Source: Ruminococcoides intestinihominis (GTDB lineage: Bacteria; Bacillota; Clostridia; Oscillospirales; Acutalibacteraceae). Taken from it: a DNA stretch of 64,000 nucleotides. The notes below the pieces were generated by a model, which was given only the letters and a program-made list of their open reading frames with translations, did no database searches and was not told the origin of the DNA. Below, one piece after another: positions 1 through 7,566 of this stretch (position 1 is its first letter; every line of letters starts with the position of its first letter). Location: positions 1 to 64,000 of the forward strand of contig NZ_JBBMEY010000006.1 of assembly GCF_040096285.1 (NCBI RefSeq), written 5' to 3'. A program made the position numbers and the translations under genes.

Positions 1-72
1 TCGCTCTTTAAGAGTAAATTGTCATTCTTCCAATTTACAAGCGACAGCTCCCTTTACACAAGGGAGCCTTAT
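1..72. repeat. Partial palindromic intergenic repeat
   Basis: Bases 47-54 (GCTCCCTT) pair with 60-67 (AAGGGAGC) around a short loop. Read on the minus strand the element begins AAGGCTCCCTTGTGTAAAGG and runs into GAGCTGTCGC. From memory, similar strings recur between genes in ruminococcal and related Clostridia, so this is probably one end of a dispersed repeat cut by the window edge. No gene is seen here. Confidence 0.4.
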
Positions 73-153
73 TTGCTGAAATTTAACACTTTACATTTAT
101 CACTACAAACCCTAATTTATAAAACTAATTTATATTGAAAACAAATATAAAAG

Positions 154-184
154 CGAAAAAGGGAATGGTACTAACCATTCCCTT
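154..184 (-). terminator. Terminator downstream of glyS
   Basis: Perfect 11-bp stem AAGGGAATGGT (159-169) / ACCATTCCCTT (174-184). On the minus strand the stem is followed by TTTTTCGCTTTTAT, so it fits the end of the glyS transcript about 150 bases past the stop. Bases 190-335 between it and glyS show nothing beyond AT-rich sequence. Confidence 0.65.
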
Positions 185-335
185 AAATTTATGTTTATTG
201 ATTGATGAACAAATTAAATATGTCACTCAGTAATATACCACTTGGTAAATGCATCACTAAATAAATTCATTACTAAGTACATTTACTGAATAAATTTAAC
301 ACTCAACAAATCGAAACAAAAATAGTTATTAAAAA

Positions 336-1724
336 TTACTTTTCAAACTGAATTCTTTCTTCGATATATGGTACAAGTTCTTCAACCTTTAGTTCAATTT
401 GTTCCATAGTATCTCTGTCACGAAGAGTAACAATGTTTTCTTCAACTGTCTTTTCGTCAACACTAATCTGCCATGGTGTACCGATAGCATCAGCTCTTCT
501 GTATCTCTTACCGATTGAACCTGATTCATCATAGCTTGTCATAAAGTGCTTTTTGCACATTGCAAGAATTTCCTTAGCCTTTTCACTATGGAACTTCTTC
601 TTAATAGGACAGATGTTTAGTTTAATTGGAGCAAGTGCAGGAGAAATCTTTAGTAGTTCTCTTGTGTCACCATTTTCAAGTTCTTCAATTCTATATGCTT
701 CAAATAGAACTGCAAGAGTAATTCTGTCAAGACCATATGTTGATTCAATAATGTATGGTGTGAACTTTTCACCTGTTGTCTGGTTACAGTATTCCTGCTT
801 CTTACCACTGAATTCAGCATGTCTTGAAAGGTCAAAGTCAGTTCTGTTGTGAGTACCATTGATTTCACCCCAACCAAATGGGAATAGATATTCAATATCA
901 CAAGCTGCCTTTGCATAATGAGCTAACTTTTCATGGTCGTGGTGACGAAGCTTTTCACTTGGAAGACCTAGCATATTGAAAAATTCAATACCATAGTTCT
1001 TGAAGTATTCATAAATATCTTCATCATCACCATGCTTACAGAATGTCTGGAATTCCATCTGTTCAAATTCAATTGTTCTGAATGTGAAGTTACCAGGTGT
1101 AATTTCGTTTCTGAAAGCCTTACCAATCTGACCGATTGAGAAAGGTAGCTTTGTTCTTGTTGTTCTTAGTACATTTAGGAAGTTTACATATTCACCCTGT
1201 GCATTTTCAGGTCTTAGATAAACAGTGTTAGCAGAGTCATTTGTAACACCTCTCTGAGTAGCGAACATTAGGTTAAACTGACGAATATCAGTAAAGTTAG
1301 ACTTACCACAATTTGGGCAAGGAACATTGTGTTCCTTAATGTAGTTCATCATTTCTTCCTGAGTCATACCATCAGCATGAGCATTTTCGTCAAAATCATC
1401 AATTAGGTTATCTGCTCTGTGACGAGTCTTACATTCTTTACAGTCAACCAGTGGGTCAGAGAAACTCTGAACATGACCACTTGCTTCCCATACTCTAGGG
1501 TTCATAAGAATGTCAGCATCAACTTCATATGCGTTATCTCTCTTCTGAATGAAGAAATATCTCCAAGCATCTTTGATAGTATTCTTTAGTCTTGAACCTA
1601 GTGGGCCGTAGTCCCATGTGTTTGCAAGACCACCATAAATTTCACTGCCCTGAAAAATAAAGCCGTAATTATTACAGTAATCTACCAAATCTTTCATTTC
1701 AATCTTTTTAGCTTTGTTATCCAT
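336..1724 (-). CDS. glyS: Glycyl-tRNA synthetase, dimeric class II type
   Basis: Charges tRNA-Gly with glycine in the cytoplasm (glycine + ATP + tRNA to Gly-tRNA). The 462-residue length and the N-terminus with IYGGLANTWDYGPLG match the alpha2 enzyme of Bacillus/archaeal/eukaryotic type, not the alpha2beta2 enzyme of most other bacteria. Class II motif 2 is visible around FRNEITPGNFTFRTIEFEQM, and motif 3 near ESTYGLDRI. Two Cys pairs (CKEC near residue 97 and CPNC near residue 137) form the expected zinc site. The start is fixed by GGAGG nine bases upstream. It is a single gene with its own promoter, divergent from the HAD/queH pair. No T-box leader is present: the promoter leaves only about 30 bases of leader. 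Confidence 0.96.
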   Translation of the reverse strand: MDNKAKKIEMKDLVDYCNNYGFIFQGSEIYGGLANTWDYGPLGSRLKNTIKDAWRYFFIQKRDNAYEVDADILMNPRVWEASGHVQSFSDPLVDCKECKTRHRADNLIDDFDENAHADGMTQEEMMNYIKEHNVPCPNCGKSNFTDIRQFNLMFATQRGVTNDSANTVYLRPENAQGEYVNFLNVLRTTRTKLPFSIGQIGKAFRNEITPGNFTFRTIEFEQMEFQTFCKHGDDEDIYEYFKNYGIEFFNMLGLPSEKLRHHDHEKLAHYAKAACDIEYLFPFGWGEINGTHNRTDFDLSRHAEFSGKKQEYCNQTTGEKFTPYIIESTYGLDRITLAVLFEAYRIEELENGDTRELLKISPALAPIKLNICPIKKKFHSEKAKEILAMCKKHFMTSYDESGSIGKRYRRADAIGTPWQISVDEKTVEENIVTLRDRDTMEQIELKVEELVPYIEERIQFEK

Positions 1725-1762
1725 CTTGTGCCTCCATATTATAGTTAAAGACTTACCCTTTA

Positions 1763-1791
1763 ATACTACTATTTAACTAGAATTATGTCAA
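1763..1791 (-). promoter_or_regulatory. Sigma-A promoter of glyS
   Basis: TTGACA (1786-1791), 17-bp spacer, TAGTAT (1763-1768) on the minus strand. The leader to the glyS start is short. Confidence 0.7.
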
Positions 1792-1845
1792 GATTTTTAG
1801 AAGTATATTAGTTACAAATTTCTTATTTTTCTTTGTAAAACTCTT

Positions 1846-1873
1846 TTGACATATAAATAATGTGGTGTATAAT
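1846..1873 (+). promoter_or_regulatory. Consensus promoter of the HAD/queH operon
   Basis: TTGACA (1846-1851) and TATAAT (1868-1873) with a 16-bp spacer. Both hexamers are perfect, which suggests strong constitutive transcription. Confidence 0.8.
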
Positions 1874-1905
1874 GTAAGTAGAATAATATATAGAAGGTGG
1901 ATATT

Positions 1906-2556
1906 ATGTATAAACTAGTTGTTTTTGATTTAGACGGAACTTTAGCAAATACACTTGAGGACCTTGCAAATGCTACTAACTACGGACTTGAAAAGGCAGG
2001 ACTAAAGACATATCCTGTTGAAGATTACAAACAGTTGGTAGGTAGTGGTATTGTAAACCTAGTAAAGAGAGCAATGTCACCTGAAACTGATGAAAAGATT
2101 TTTGACATTGTAAAGGGTGGCTTTGACTATTACTACAATGCTCATTCAATAGACAAAACAACACCATATGAAGGTACAGAAAAGTTACTTAATGACCTTG
2201 AAGAAAAGGGTATTAAGACTGCTGTACTTTCCAATAAGCCTGATGAATTTGTTGCAAAGATTTTGGCAAAGATTTTCCCTAATCACAAATTTGCTTTTGC
2301 TTGGGGCAAAAAGCCTGAATTTGATATTAAGCCTAGTCCTGATGCACTATATGCAATGCTAAAAGAACTTAACATAAAAAAAGAAGAATGTATTTATGTT
2401 GGTGACAGTAATGTTGACTGCTATACTGCACAGAATGCCGGTGTAAAGTGTTGTGGTGTTAGCTGGGGATTTAGAGGCAGAAAAGAGCTTGAAGAAGCCG
2501 GTGCTGATGTTGTTATTGACAATGCAGATGAATTTTTGGAGAAATTTTCACTATGA
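1906..2556 (+). CDS. HAD-superfamily phosphatase, phosphoglycolate phosphatase-like
   Basis: Small-molecule phosphatase of the HAD superfamily, subfamily IA (Gph/PGP-like, 216 residues). Visible motifs are the nucleophile loop VFDLDGTLANT near the N-terminus, motif II in AVLSNKPDEF, the Lys region of KPSPDAL, and motif IV GDSNVDCYTAQNAG with the Mg-binding acid. The helical cap lies between motif I and motif II. The reading frame opens at a GTG (1897), but that codon lies inside AGAAGGTGG, which is the ribosome site, so ATG 1906 is preferred. Its stop overlaps the queH start (ATGA), so the two are translationally coupled. The substrate is unknown; 2-phosphoglycolate or another sugar phosphate is possible. 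Coupling to queuosine synthesis is suggestive but not proof of a shared pathway. Confidence 0.9.
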   Translation: MYKLVVFDLDGTLANTLEDLANATNYGLEKAGLKTYPVEDYKQLVGSGIVNLVKRAMSPETDEKIFDIVKGGFDYYYNAHSIDKTTPYEGTEKLLNDLEEKGIKTAVLSNKPDEFVAKILAKIFPNHKFAFAWGKKPEFDIKPSPDALYAMLKELNIKKEECIYVGDSNVDCYTAQNAGVKCCGVSWGFRGRKELEEAGADVVIDNADEFLEKFSL

Positions 2557-3161
2557 AAATAAATTATCAAAAAAAGTTGGATAGGCTTATTGCCTATCAT
2601 CAAAGTAAGGGTGAAGTGCCTACCCTACTTTTGCATTCTTGTTGTGCACCCTGCAGTAGCTATTGTATAGAATACCTATCAAACTACTTTAGGATTACTG
2701 TACTGTACTTTAACCCTAATATTGGTGAAAAGTCAGAATACTTAAAAAGAAGAGATGAACAAAAGAAGTTAATCTCTAAAATGAAAACTAAATATGAAGT
2801 AAAGTTTATTGATGGTGACTACAACCCTCAGGACTTTTATGATGCAGTAAACGGTTTTGAAAATGAACCTGAAAGAGGCAAAAGATGTGCAATCTGTTTT
2901 GCATTAAGACTTAATTACACAGGTAAAATTGCTGAGCAAATAGGTGCAGATTATTTTGCTACTACATTAACCTTAAGTCCACTAAAGAATGCACACTTAA
3001 TAAACGAAATAGGCAAAAATATAAAATGTAAATCACAGTACTTATGTACTGACTTTAAGAAAAAGGAAGGCTACAAGAGAAGTATTGAACTTTCAAAGGA
3101 GTTTGAACTTTACAGGCAAAATTATTGTGGTTGTATTTTTTCAAAGAGAAACCGAAAGTAA
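2553..3161 (+). CDS. queH: Epoxyqueuosine reductase QueH
   Basis: Last step of queuosine synthesis: reduction of epoxyqueuosine to queuosine in the wobble base of GUN tRNAs. This is the non-cobalamin enzyme (former DUF208) that replaces QueG. The diagnostic tandem cysteines are in LLHSCCAPCSSYC near residue 28, followed by YFNPNI and the EYLKRRDEQ helix. Two further cysteine groups, RCAICFALRL and the C-terminal CGCIFS, supply the iron-sulfur and metal ligands of the family. At 202 residues it is full length. It overlaps the HAD gene by four bases and ends just before a terminator, so the two form a bicistronic unit. The other queuosine genes are not in the window. Confidence 0.93.
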   Translation: MKINYQKKLDRLIAYHQSKGEVPTLLLHSCCAPCSSYCIEYLSNYFRITVLYFNPNIGEKSEYLKRRDEQKKLISKMKTKYEVKFIDGDYNPQDFYDAVNGFENEPERGKRCAICFALRLNYTGKIAEQIGADYFATTLTLSPLKNAHLINEIGKNIKCKSQYLCTDFKKKEGYKRSIELSKEFELYRQNYCGCIFSKRNRK

Positions 3162-3165
3162 ATTT

Positions 3166-3198
3166 ATAGCACTTACTGAAAAATGTAAGTGCTATTTT
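3166..3198 (+). terminator. Terminator of HAD/queH operon
   Basis: Stem ATAGCACTTAC (3166-3176) / GTAAGTGCTAT (3185-3195) followed by TTTT, immediately after the queH stop. Confidence 0.75.
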
Positions 3199-3229
3199 AA
3201 TATAATCTGAAATTATAATTCCTTAAAAG

Positions 3230-3264
3230 AAAAACTACTCTCAAATCATGAGAGTAGTTTTTTG
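3230..3264. terminator. Bidirectional terminator, mainly for the SGNH gene
   Basis: Ten-bp stem ACTACTCTCA (3234-3243) / TGAGAGTAGT (3249-3258), with T runs on both strands. It lies 17 bases past the stop of the minus-strand esterase gene and also backs up the queH terminator. Confidence 0.8.
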
Positions 3265-3280
3265 TTTAGGTTAATAAATT

Positions 3281-4120
3281 CTACATACTAAATCTTTTCA
3301 TAAATTCTTCATAGTCAATTTTGCCAAGTGCAAAATCCATCATATTCAAGTATGACTTTTCATTTTTGGTAAGTTCCTTATTGTTGATACATTTATCGAG
3401 CAATTCTTCTTCATTTTCTAATGGAGAAAATACACTTTCTTTTTTAGCAAAAGCCTCATAGTATCTTATACCGAATTTTCTCTGAGATACTGCATTAATG
3501 TGAATACCGTCAGGGTTACAATCAAGACCTTTAGCAGTAACAAAGTAACAGTTATTTTCATTTTCAGCAAACTTCTTTAATTCATTATTAATCAAATTAT
3601 ATTCAGTACACATTGTACCAAAACCGGATTTACCAAGATAGTCCCCTAATCCACCAATAATTAATGGAATATTCTCAGCATTAAGTTCTTCCCTTAATGT
3701 GTCAATAATTACTTTCAACTTTTCATAATAAGTTTTGTAACTGCCACCATAACTGTCACTTTCACCATGATGCCACAATATACCTATAAGTTCACTGTCT
3801 CTTAGTGCAAATTTAGCCTCGCTTATAGCGTGTTGAAATAACACCTTATCAACAGACCAATCATCAATTACACTGCCACCTTCAGCACAAGGAATAAGTC
3901 CTAAGTTATCATTTTCATTTTTCATACACCACATTGCAGAAAATGAACCTACCAGGCTAATTCCGGAAACAGGACGGTCATAATTAATAGGTTCTGTCAT
4001 AGTTTGCCATCTACCGTTTCTTAGCATTTGTATTCTTTCGTTACAAATCATAGGAACTTCATTGACAAATCCTCTACCTGCCATATTGGATTGACCAATC
4101 ATCAATATTGACTTTGTCAT
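3281..4120 (-). CDS. SGNH-type sialate O-acetylesterase family protein
   Basis: Predicted serine esterase of the SASA family (PF03629 type), which removes acetyl groups from sugars such as sialic acid or xylan. The nucleophile block is ILMIGQSNMAGRG at the N-terminus (Ser in GQSNMAG). The third block is LWHHGESDS near residue 117, and the catalytic Asp/His pair is in CNPDGIHINAVSQ near residue 205. No signal peptide is visible, so it should act in the cytoplasm on imported acetylated oligosaccharides. The last 60 residues are acidic/helical and less typical. It is a single gene with terminators behind it and AAGGTAA before the ATG. The natural substrate cannot be read from sequence. Confidence 0.82.
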   Translation of the reverse strand: MTKSILMIGQSNMAGRGFVNEVPMICNERIQMLRNGRWQTMTEPINYDRPVSGISLVGSFSAMWCMKNENDNLGLIPCAEGGSVIDDWSVDKVLFQHAISEAKFALRDSELIGILWHHGESDSYGGSYKTYYEKLKVIIDTLREELNAENIPLIIGGLGDYLGKSGFGTMCTEYNLINNELKKFAENENNCYFVTAKGLDCNPDGIHINAVSQRKFGIRYYEAFAKKESVFSPLENEEELLDKCINNKELTKNEKSYLNMMDFALGKIDYEEFMKRFSM

Positions 4121-4314
4121 TGCATTTACCTTGCTTTCTTATAAATTTACCACACAAGATTTATCCTGATTATGTTATCATATATCACTTTCTTTTTCAA
4201 CAACAAATTATATTCAATAGTCTAAATTTAAAACTATAATCTACAGTCAATGAGATTAATAAGTAATAATTAACAACAATTTTACAAATAAGCAAGTATA
4301 TATGTTTATTTGTC

Positions 4315-4343
4315 TTGCTAATACACCATACTTTTGTTATAAT
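4315..4343 (+). promoter_or_regulatory. Extended -10 promoter
   Basis: TTGCTA (4315-4320), 17-bp spacer, TATAAT (4338-4343) preceded by TGT (extended -10). It lies inside the longest possible reading frame of the next gene and so argues for the downstream start at 4380. Confidence 0.65.
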
Positions 4344-4379
4344 GATATTGTATATTTTGATGAAAGGGGATATTTACTT

Positions 4380-5495
4380 ATGGACAAAAACGAGTATTGT
4401 CACATTCAAAATATAATATCCCAATATCTATCAAAAGATACAAGGGTTATGGACTTAAGGTGTGGTTATGACTACTTTTCTAAATGGATTAGGGAGAATA
4501 ACTTAGGAAAAATTGTTCCTCTATCCCCTAAAGATTTGGAACATATTGACCATGAAAATCCATTTGTGGCTTACAACAACTTTATAAACGACAGTAGGAA
4601 AATTCCTACAAAGAATAAAGCTGATGTAATTCTGCTACTGGGTCCACTATACACAATGGAAAGTGGCAAAAAGAGAACTCACATTCTTTCTGAAATTAAA
4701 AGGCTTGTTGCTACTGATGGAAAAGTTATTACCCTGAGCAAATGTGGTAACAAAAAAAGTTGCAGTGAAGAATTTTTACTGGACAATGCCGGTTTTACTG
4801 TTGATAAAGTGGCTGAAATTCCTTTAAAAAATAATACAAGTGCTATAAAGGACTATGAAAAATACTACCTAACTGTTGCAACTCCTAAGCCGGTTATTAC
4901 TGAATATGATGTACCACCGGAAGTTTATGTTCGTATTCCGGAAAAAATTGCTATTCAGCACAATATTAAAATCAAGGATATTTCACAAATTAAAAGTGAT
5001 ATTAATTCTCACAAAGAAAATGCTTTTCATAAAAAGCACAATATTTTTTCTTTTAGAGAAATTAAAAGAAGTGTTGAACCTATTTTACAGATTGGCAATA
5101 TTAAGAGAAGTATTGACAGTACATTGCAGCCTAAGTGGTATTTTTCTAATTTAGAAAAATACACTTGTGGTGTAAAAATTAAGCTACCTATTCTTTCTAA
5201 AGAAATTTCTAAAAATATTAACCAAGCTGAAGAATCTAAGCCTAATGACAACACAAAGAAATTAGCACCTAAGGAAGAAAAGAAAGGAACTAAGAAAATT
5301 AAAAAATCACATATCATCAAGATTTTCCCTAGCATTGACAAAAATCTTGTTGTTAGAAGTGACAAAAACAAGGTGCAACTTCCTAGTGTATCAACAAGTA
5401 TTGATAGGTCTTTACAGGTTAGAATTAAAAAGGTTAATCCTCTCTTTGACAAACCAAAAAGCAAAAAGAAAGGTACTAATAACTTAATAAAATAA
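4380..5495 (+). CDS. Methyltransferase-like protein with basic repetitive C-terminal tail
   Basis: Residues 1-180 look like a class I SAM-dependent methyltransferase: motif I region RVMDLRCGYDYFS, motif IV region ADVILLLGPLYTM and motif VI region LVATDGKVITL. Motif I is unusual, with Arg in place of the usual Gly (DLRCG rather than DLGCG), so SAM binding is uncertain. Residues 185-371 are Lys-rich, with loosely repeated units of the type I-K/D-R/K-S/N-I-x-x-x-L-Q/V, and match no family I know. The frame is open from 4302, but a promoter overlaps that part and AGGGGA precedes ATG 4380. It is a single gene ended by a hairpin. The tail could bind nucleic acid or cell-wall polymers. Function unknown. 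Confidence 0.75.
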   Translation: MDKNEYCHIQNIISQYLSKDTRVMDLRCGYDYFSKWIRENNLGKIVPLSPKDLEHIDHENPFVAYNNFINDSRKIPTKNKADVILLLGPLYTMESGKKRTHILSEIKRLVATDGKVITLSKCGNKKSCSEEFLLDNAGFTVDKVAEIPLKNNTSAIKDYEKYYLTVATPKPVITEYDVPPEVYVRIPEKIAIQHNIKIKDISQIKSDINSHKENAFHKKHNIFSFREIKRSVEPILQIGNIKRSIDSTLQPKWYFSNLEKYTCGVKIKLPILSKEISKNINQAEESKPNDNTKKLAPKEEKKGTKKIKKSHIIKIFPSIDKNLVVRSDKNKVQLPSVSTSIDRSLQVRIKKVNPLFDKPKSKKKGTNNLIK

Positions 5496-5527
5496 AAAAC
5501 TTTGGTTTTTATTTGCCAAAGTTTTTT
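5494..5527 (+). terminator. Terminator between the methyltransferase-like gene and exoA
   Basis: AAAAAACTTTGG (5494-5505) pairs with CCAAAGTTTTTT (5516-5527), a 12-bp stem ending in six T. Only six bases separate it from the exoA ribosome site, leaving no room for a promoter in between. Confidence 0.8.
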
Positions 5528-5550
5528 CTATATAGAAAGGAATGATTGTT

Positions 5551-6306
5551 ATGAAAATGGTTTCATGGAATGTTAATGGATTAAGAGCCTGTGTTACTAA
5601 AGGCTTTGTTGATATTTTTAATAAGCTTGATGCAGATATTTTCTGCTTACAAGAAACAAAATTACAAGAAGGACAGATTGATTTACCACTTGAGGGATAC
5701 TATCAATACTGGAATTATGCTGAGAAAAAGGGTTACTCAGGCACTGCAATTTTCACAAAAAAAGAACCATTAGCAGTTACTAATGGCATAGGAATTGATG
5801 AGCATAACACTGAGGGCAGAGTAATTACCCTTGAATTTGAGGACTTTTTCTTTGTTACTTGTTACACTCCTAACTCACAAAATGAGTTAAAAAGACTTGA
5901 TTACCGAATGAAGTGGGAGGATGATTTTAGGGAATATTTACTGAGACTTAACAAGAAAAAGCCTGTTATTCTCTGTGGTGACCTTAATGTTGCACACAAC
6001 GAAATTGACCTAAAGAACCCTAAAACAAACAGAAAGAATGCAGGTTTCTCTGATGAAGAAAGAGAAAAAATGACCAAACTGCTTAATTCAGGTTTTAGTG
6101 ATTCTTTCCGTTATTTATATCCTGATAAAGAAGGAATTTACAGTTGGTGGAGTTATCGCTTCAATGCCAGAAAGAACAATGCCGGATGGCGTATTGACTA
6201 CTTTATCACATCAGACTCTATCAAAGACAAAATAATTGATAGTAAAATTCACACAGACATTATGGGGAGTGACCATTGTCCTGTTGAACTTGATATTGAT
6301 TTATAA
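5551..6306 (+). CDS. exoA: Exodeoxyribonuclease III / AP endonuclease
   Basis: Base-excision repair: cleaves abasic sites and trims 3' blocked ends. Family motifs run in order: MVSWNVNGLRA at the N-terminus, CLQETKLQEGQ with the metal-binding Glu, GYSGTAIFTK, the catalytic CGDLNVAHNEIDL, YSWWSYRFNARKNNAGWRIDY, and the terminal GSDHCPVEL with the catalytic His. At 251 residues it is full length. An in-frame ATG at 5542 abuts the AGAAAGG site, so ATG 5551 with 10-base spacing is chosen. The gene starts only 24 bases after a terminator hairpin, so it depends either on read-through of that hairpin or on a promoter inside the preceding gene. Confidence 0.95.
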   Translation: MKMVSWNVNGLRACVTKGFVDIFNKLDADIFCLQETKLQEGQIDLPLEGYYQYWNYAEKKGYSGTAIFTKKEPLAVTNGIGIDEHNTEGRVITLEFEDFFFVTCYTPNSQNELKRLDYRMKWEDDFREYLLRLNKKKPVILCGDLNVAHNEIDLKNPKTNRKNAGFSDEEREKMTKLLNSGFSDSFRYLYPDKEGIYSWWSYRFNARKNNAGWRIDYFITSDSIKDKIIDSKIHTDIMGSDHCPVELDIDL

Positions 6307-6339
6307 TTCTAATTTAGAAAATACATATAATTGCAACAT

Positions 6340-6368
6340 AAAGGGACTACCATTGGTAGTCCCTTTAC
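6340..6368 (+). terminator. Terminator of exoA
   Basis: Perfect 11-bp stem AAGGGACTACC (6341-6351) / GGTAGTCCCTT (6355-6365) followed by a short T run, 35 bases after the exoA stop. It sits between convergent genes and may serve both. Confidence 0.75.
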
Positions 6369-6416
6369 TTAGGTCAGATTTTATAAAAAAGGAAATAGAT
6401 TATTAACTATTATTAA

Positions 6417-7166
6417 TTATTCGTAAGAAGCAACATCTGCCCAAGATAGAAGTAGTTCTCTCTCTTCAGGGTTGCCCTTAACTGACTGAGATGCTGCAAC
6501 AACAGGCATCCATTCTTGTACTAGCTGAATTGGAATATCAGCTTTCTTGCTAAATAGCTTTAGATACTTCTTAGCTAGTTCTTCATTACCGGCTAAAGTA
6601 AAGATTAGGTAAGTTCTTGCTGCATCAGCAGATGCATTACCCTGAGTTGCGTGTGACCAGTCAAGTACATATGGAACACCATCAGGTGTGATAATAATGT
6701 TACTTGGGTTAAAGTCACCATGGCAAACCTTGTGATGACGCTTCATACCGGAAACTCTAGCTTGAAGTTCAAATCTTGTTGTTGCATCAAGAGTTGTTTC
6801 GTCAATCTTTCTGGACATTTTGTCCCATAGCTTAGTTAGTAGAGGAGCTTTCTTGCCAAGAATTTCAAGTTGAATATCAACAAACTGATTTAGATATTCA
6901 TCTTCCTTGTCAGGGTTTTCTTCCATTAACTGAGCAAGTGTCTTGCCCTCAATAAAGTCAGTTACGATTGCCCACTTACCGTCAATCTTTGTAACTTCGT
7001 GAATCTTTGGTATGTTAAGACCGGTTTCTTCTACACGAGCCTGATTAAGAGCTTCATTCAGAATATCTGATTTTTTATAATTTTCATCAAAAACTTTGAT
7101 ACACTTGTCGCCGTCTTTGTAAATGACTTTGTCTTTTCTTTCAGCTAAAACTTTCTCAAATTTCAT
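6417..7166 (-). CDS. Aminoglycoside phosphotransferase-fold kinase (APH family)
   Basis: ATP-dependent small-molecule kinase of the APH/choline kinase fold (PF01636 type, 249 residues). The catalytic loop is VCHGDFNPSNII near residue 150, with the base Asp and Asn. The Mg-binding Asp is in VLDWSHA near residue 170. An N-terminal lobe Lys in KCIKVF and ATDFIEGKTL as hinge complete the fold. Members act on aminoglycosides, choline, homoserine or fructosamine; nothing here selects one, and chromosomal housekeeping context makes resistance less likely. The ATG at 7175 overlaps the AAAGG site, so ATG 7166 is chosen. Single gene, convergent with exoA. Confidence 0.82.
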   Translation of the reverse strand: MKFEKVLAERKDKVIYKDGDKCIKVFDENYKKSDILNEALNQARVEETGLNIPKIHEVTKIDGKWAIVTDFIEGKTLAQLMEENPDKEDEYLNQFVDIQLEILGKKAPLLTKLWDKMSRKIDETTLDATTRFELQARVSGMKRHHKVCHGDFNPSNIIITPDGVPYVLDWSHATQGNASADAARTYLIFTLAGNEELAKKYLKLFSKKADIPIQLVQEWMPVVAASQSVKGNPEERELLLSWADVASYE

Positions 7167-7175
7167 AAAATTCAT

Positions 7176-7521
7176 CCTTTCAAATTTGATTTTAACACCT
7201 AAAGCTCTTTTGCTTTGGTTATATTATACAACTTTATTTTTTGTGCGTATAGTGTAATAATAACAGAAGATTAAAAAATATTTTTGTATAATAACACAAC
7301 GAAAATTTGAAGTTTGTTTAGGTTTGTACAAAAGATATATATTATAATTATGCAAAGTCAACAAATATTATTCTTTAAAAGAATACAGTTTTTGATAATA
7401 TTTTAACAATACCTTGTGCATATTGACGAAATTTTAACAATCTTGTGAAAGTATTAACATTCTTTTTACTTTTTTTAACAGACAAAACCGTAATTTATGT
7501 ATAATTATTCTTTATATATAC
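7176..7521. other. Intergenic region, APH kinase / MetE-like genes
   Basis: AT-rich and without any supportable gene. A minus-strand TATAAT near 7224-7229 (within ATTATACAAC on the plus strand) is a plausible -10 for the APH kinase, but no good -35 stands out. The rest shows no hairpin or repeat that I can support. Confidence 0.4.
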
Positions 7522-7557
7522 AAAAAGGTTCAGCACATTCTGCTGAACCTTTGTTTT
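7522..7557. terminator. Terminator of the MetE-like gene
   Basis: AAAGGTTCAGCA (7524-7535) pairs with TGCTGAACCTTT (7541-7552). On the minus strand the stem is followed by TTTTTG, ten bases past the stop of the MetE-like gene. Confidence 0.82.
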
Positions 7558-7566
7558 ATATTTAGA

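Noticed and set aside
1725..1760. T-box leader for glyS
   Set aside because: The transcript leader is about 30 bases, far too short for a T-box.
5027..5464. Antisense ORF of 145 codons
   Set aside because: Shadow of the Lys-rich tail of the plus-strand gene; Leu/Ile-rich by composition, with no ribosome site.
6417..7166. Aminoglycoside resistance gene
   Set aside because: Only the general APH kinase fold is visible; context is chromosomal and no resistance-specific signature is seen.
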